From positions 150,998 to 214,997 of the forward strand of contig CAZKFD010000004.1 in the NCBI GenBank assembly GCA_964551995.1: 64,000 nt of DNA. Direction: 5' to 3'. The stretch's first letter is position 1, and each line of letters begins with the position of its first letter. A program made the position numbers and the translations under genes. The notes beneath the pieces were generated by a model, which was not told the origin of the DNA, searched no databases, and saw only the letters and a list, made by a program, of their open reading frames with translations. Origin of the DNA: DATKJS01 sp964551995. GTDB lineage: Bacteria > Acidobacteriota > Aminicenantia > Aminicenantales > Saccharicenantaceae. Below, piece after piece: positions 61,961 to 64,000 of this stretch.

Positions 61961-62935
61961 ATGAGTCTTTCACTCAAAGAATCGAGAGCAGTTGCTGGTT
62001 TGGCCGATCTGTTGTACGACTTCTTACCAGGTTCGGGGAACCCAGGGTGGAAGGGTCATGTCTCTTTTAAAAGCGTGGCCGAGAAAGTAGGCCTTTCGGA
62101 CTTTTGGCAACCAGGAAGCAAGCGTCCAATGATCATAGCTTTGCTCCAAAGAACGCTCGAGTATCGTAGAAGCCTCTTCGAACGTCTAATCCTCGAGGTC
62201 GTCCGTGCTTCGATTGCTTATCGACAAAAAGAAGGACGACCTATCAAGGTGGATGAGATCGATAGGTTGAACGGTTTGTTACTTGAGGTTGGCTTCAAGT
62301 TCCCAGATTTATGGGACCCTGATTTTCTTGCATCGCTTCGAATGGATACCATAGAAATCGCAAGACAGCGTGTTGATGAAGCAATCGCTGACGAGCGTCT
62401 CAGGGCCACAGCGGAGAGCCGACGCTCATCTGAACTTATGGGGCTTCGTGAGGAGTTCTTCGAACTTCAGAAAGAGCCCTCTCCCCAGAAAGCAGGGCTT
62501 TTATTTGAGAAAATCCTAAACCGGCTATTCACTATCAACGGACTCGCGCCTAGAGGCCCTTTTCGAGCCGTCGGCGAACAGATCGATGGATCTTTTGACC
62601 TTGATCACGAAACTTATCTTGTTGAGGCGAAGTGGGAAAAAACGCCCGTGTCCGAGGGCCCATTGCTAATCTTTCGAGGGAAAATTGAAGGCAAATCTGC
62701 ATATACTCGAGGTGTCTTTATCTCGCTGAACGGAATCACGGGTGAAGCCAGGCAGGCCATTGCTATAGGCAAACAACCCACTTTCTTTGTGATTGACGGC
62801 TACGACCTTGCGATGATCCTCGGCGATGAGGTAAGTCTTATGGAGTTTCTCCGCCAACGACGAAGAATTCTTGCAGAAGAGGGCCTGGTGGTCGTGCCCT
62901 TTCCCCAACTTTGGCTCGGAACACGTGGTCGTTAA
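61961..62935 (+). CDS. PD-(D/E)XK restriction-endonuclease-like protein
   Basis: 324 residues. The N-terminal half is helical (SLKESRAVAGLADLLYDFLP, YRRSLFERLILEVVRASIAY). The C-terminal half is a nuclease core: GLLFEKILNRLFTINGLAPR, then GEQIDGSFDLDHETYLVEAK W with D209, E222 and K224 in the D...E-x-K pattern, followed by FIGKIEGKSAYTRGVFIS-like strands and VIDGYDLAMIL. This is the Mrr/REase-like fold used for DNA cleavage. It lies 118 bp after the SIR2-family gene on the same strand, with no gene or R repeat between, so the two probably form one unit. A weak start; a five-codon ATG frame ends on the ATGA of this start. Confidence 0.78.
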   Translation: MSLSLKESRAVAGLADLLYDFLPGSGNPGWKGHVSFKSVAEKVGLSDFWQPGSKRPMIIALLQRTLEYRRSLFERLILEVVRASIAYRQKEGRPIKVDEIDRLNGLLLEVGFKFPDLWDPDFLASLRMDTIEIARQRVDEAIADERLRATAESRRSSELMGLREEFFELQKEPSPQKAGLLFEKILNRLFTINGLAPRGPFRAVGEQIDGSFDLDHETYLVEAKWEKTPVSEGPLLIFRGKIEGKSAYTRGVFISLNGITGEARQAIAIGKQPTFFVIDGYDLAMILGDEVSLMEFLRQRRRILAEEGLVVVPFPQLWLGTRGR

Positions 62936-63113
62936 TCTAAAGAAGTAACAAGGCTTAGAACCAGCCAGCCCATCTCGGCAGGGCAATAAATAAAGGCCGT
63001 CTCCCTAGGCCAGGCCGCCACCCAAATCCAGGTGTTCTCTATAACCTTGCCTGATTAGCCTCATTTGAGATTGCGGGATCAGTCTGAGGTTCAGAATCCT
63101 GCTGTAAGAAGAG

Positions 63114-63245
63114 CTCAACCTCTGAGGGATCCGAGGATAAGCCGCGTTCAGCCTAAACCTCCATAATAGGCACGGAAAGACGATTATTCCCGCCGAATTC
63201 CCGCCTCTACTCGTCGCTGCGCGTTGAACTCCGTCCGGCCCGTAT
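63114..63245. repeat. Island repeat R2, copy b
   Basis: CTCAACCTCTGAGGGATCC start, 63-bp core at 63183-63245. It lies 178 bp downstream of the nuclease stop, as R2a lies downstream of the membrane-protein gene. The gap 62936-63113 has no supported gene. Confidence 0.6.
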
Positions 63246-63342
63246 ATTGGGGAGTATTTGATGGTTGTTTGCCTCGCAAACGCCCAGCCCTTAGGCTTTC
63301 GAGGGCCTTACTGGTCCGATTCCGTATCGATTTCCGCATTTA

Positions 63343-63531
63343 TCAGCCTCGACGCACGATCTTCGACCCTTCGCAAAACTCCTGCAGCTCTTTTTCCGCC
63401 TCTTTCAAGTCCTCTACTTTTTGCCACTGTCTGAACAACGTATAAGGCATGGGATTGTGAGAAGTGATTGGAAGATGGGCCAACTTTTCGGCCTCAGTCC
63501 AGGGCCGTGCCGTTAGGAATTCTTTAGCCTC
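63343..63531 (-). pseudogene. Coding-like remnant without a proper start
   Basis: On the minus strand an open frame of 62 codons follows a TAA and ends in TGA at 63343. It reads FLTARPWTEAEKLAHLPITS, NPMPYTLFRQWQKVEDLKEA and EKELQEFCEGSKIVRRG. Amino-acid make-up and codon use are those of real coding sequence, but the first ATG is 27 codons in. It is probably the C-terminal piece of a decayed gene. I do not recognise the family. Confidence 0.45.
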
Positions 63532-63587
63532 TTAAGCGCCAGAGAATAAGCAGAAGCCCACCTGGGCAAGTAACGGCTAGGCCCACC

Positions 63588-63650
63588 ACTATTTCCATCA
63601 AAATCCCGCCTCTCCTTTCCTTTCCGCGTTGAACAGCCGCCGACACGTAT
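63588..63650. repeat. Island repeat R2, copy c (core only)
   Basis: Ungapped 63-bp match to the R2 core, ending CGTATAAATAGTGGGC beyond the core as in R2a. Identity to copy b is about 70 percent by hand count. The first half of R2 is missing. The rest of 63246-63875 holds no other gene I can support. Confidence 0.55.
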
Positions 63651-63875
63651 AAATAGTGGGCTAGCGAAGTTGTGCATATGGAGGCAGGAATATGGTGTTC
63701 GGGCCAACACATGCCTAGCTTGGTCCCTTCAGACTGGACTTTTCTGGCTTAGCTGCCCTTAAGGCCGGCCAATGGCTCCCGGGCAACTTCAACTTCGAGC
63801 AAGCCGGGATGGTCATCCTTCCAGTGCAAACATTAATAATGCCCAATATGTCTTTTTTTCCCCTTTTCTGGCCAC

Positions 63876-64000
63876 TCACCCTTTTTCGATTATCTCCAGA
63901 TTAAATCTCCTCTTCAGCTTCATCCCAGCGGCGCCAAGAATAATTCTAATAGCTTGAGCAGTTCTTCCCTGTTTTCCAATAACCTTGCCTACGTCTTGAG
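63876..64000 (-). CDS. KhpA-type KH-domain RNA-binding protein (partial)
   Basis: The frame enters from the right edge and stops with TGA at 63876-63878. The visible C-terminal 40 residues are DVGKVIGKQGRTAQAIRIIL, then GAAGMKLKRRFNLEIIEKG. GKVIGKQGRTA is the KH GxxG loop in the form typical of bacterial KhpA, a small RNA chaperone usually encoded after rpsP. The start and any upstream neighbours are outside the window. The GC content of this piece is near 43 percent, far below that of the genes left of 56 kb. Confidence 0.85.
   Translation of the reverse strand, partial: QDVGKVIGKQGRTAQAIRIILGAAGMKLKRRFNLEIIEKG

Noticed and set aside
59886..63650. Integron attC-type sites as an explanation for R2
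   Set aside because: No convincing RYYYAAC...GTTRRRY pairs border the repeats, and the recombinase is a tRNA-site integrase with an HTH domain, not an IntI type.

Overview
The window reads as a GC-rich Gram-negative bacterial chromosome (about 60-65 percent GC by eye) with an AT-richer mobile region at its right end. LPS heptose genes, lipoproteins, outer-membrane barrels and many secreted hydrolases show a diderm envelope. The mix of carbohydrate hydrolases, tandem C69 dipeptidases, TolB/barrel proteins and a DhaL-DegV fusion fits an Acidobacteriota/Aminicenantota-type heterotroph from a metagenome; that placement is inference. No rRNA, CRISPR array or complete tRNA was found.

Layout. 1-6.9 kb (minus): FecCD permease (cut by the window edge) and its periplasmic binding protein, GH20 hexosaminidase, DUF4342 protein, small lipoprotein, DUF2207-like membrane protein, GH29 fucosidase. 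6.9-18.6 kb: PilZ protein, acyl-CoA synthetase, nucleoside-type MFS transporter, Gfo/Idh oxidoreductase with a TIM-barrel/DUF1080 fusion, DhaL-DegV fusion, and a 1030-residue peptidase/propeller/barrel protein. 18.8-25.7 kb (plus): a probable peptide or acyl-amino-acid use operon made of a secondary transporter, a 51-residue membrane protein, an M14-like deacylase, two tandem C69 dipeptidases and a DUF6305-like protein. 25.9-31.7 kb: heparinase-like protein, serine hydrolase, CBM9 protein, YbaK-type deacylase. 31.8-42 kb (plus): OYE-family enzyme, a collapsed DHA2 transporter pseudogene, GH28, then three translationally coupled genes (class V PLP enzyme, M1 peptidase with HEAT repeats, S9 peptidase) and a divergent class IV aminotransferase. 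42-49.5 kb: a frameshifted Cys-rich gene, GH42, an adenylate-kinase-like protein, a porin-like barrel, a BaiN-type flavoprotein, endonuclease V and a methyltransferase. 49.5-54.4 kb (minus): a compact heptose operon (GT9, LysE family, RfaE2-GmhA fusion, RfaE1, GmhB). 54.5-55.7 kb: a seven-blade RCC1 lipoprotein.

At 56.04 kb the sequence becomes a genomic island. A 42-bp block matches positions 32-73 of a tRNA-Arg(ACG) but has no 5' half, and a tyrosine recombinase gene ends 29 bp away. To its right lie an AT-rich orphan gene, a small membrane protein, a SIR2-family protein that also carries a nucleotide-sensor-like domain and a HEPN-like RNase motif, and a PD-(D/E)XK nuclease. Two kinds of diverged repeat bracket these genes: R1 upstream and R2 downstream. 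The arrangement is R1-membrane protein-R2, then R1-SIR2-nuclease-R2-R2. The window ends inside a KhpA-type KH-domain gene of atypically low GC.

The best candidate for an undescribed system is the SIR2/sensor/HEPN protein plus the adjacent nuclease, carried as an R1/R2-bounded unit in the tRNA-Arg island. Strong sigma70-like promoters (TTGAC-type -35, 16-18 bp spacer, TAnnnT -10) can be read before many genes, and two of them lie so close to the start codon that leaderless transcripts are likely.
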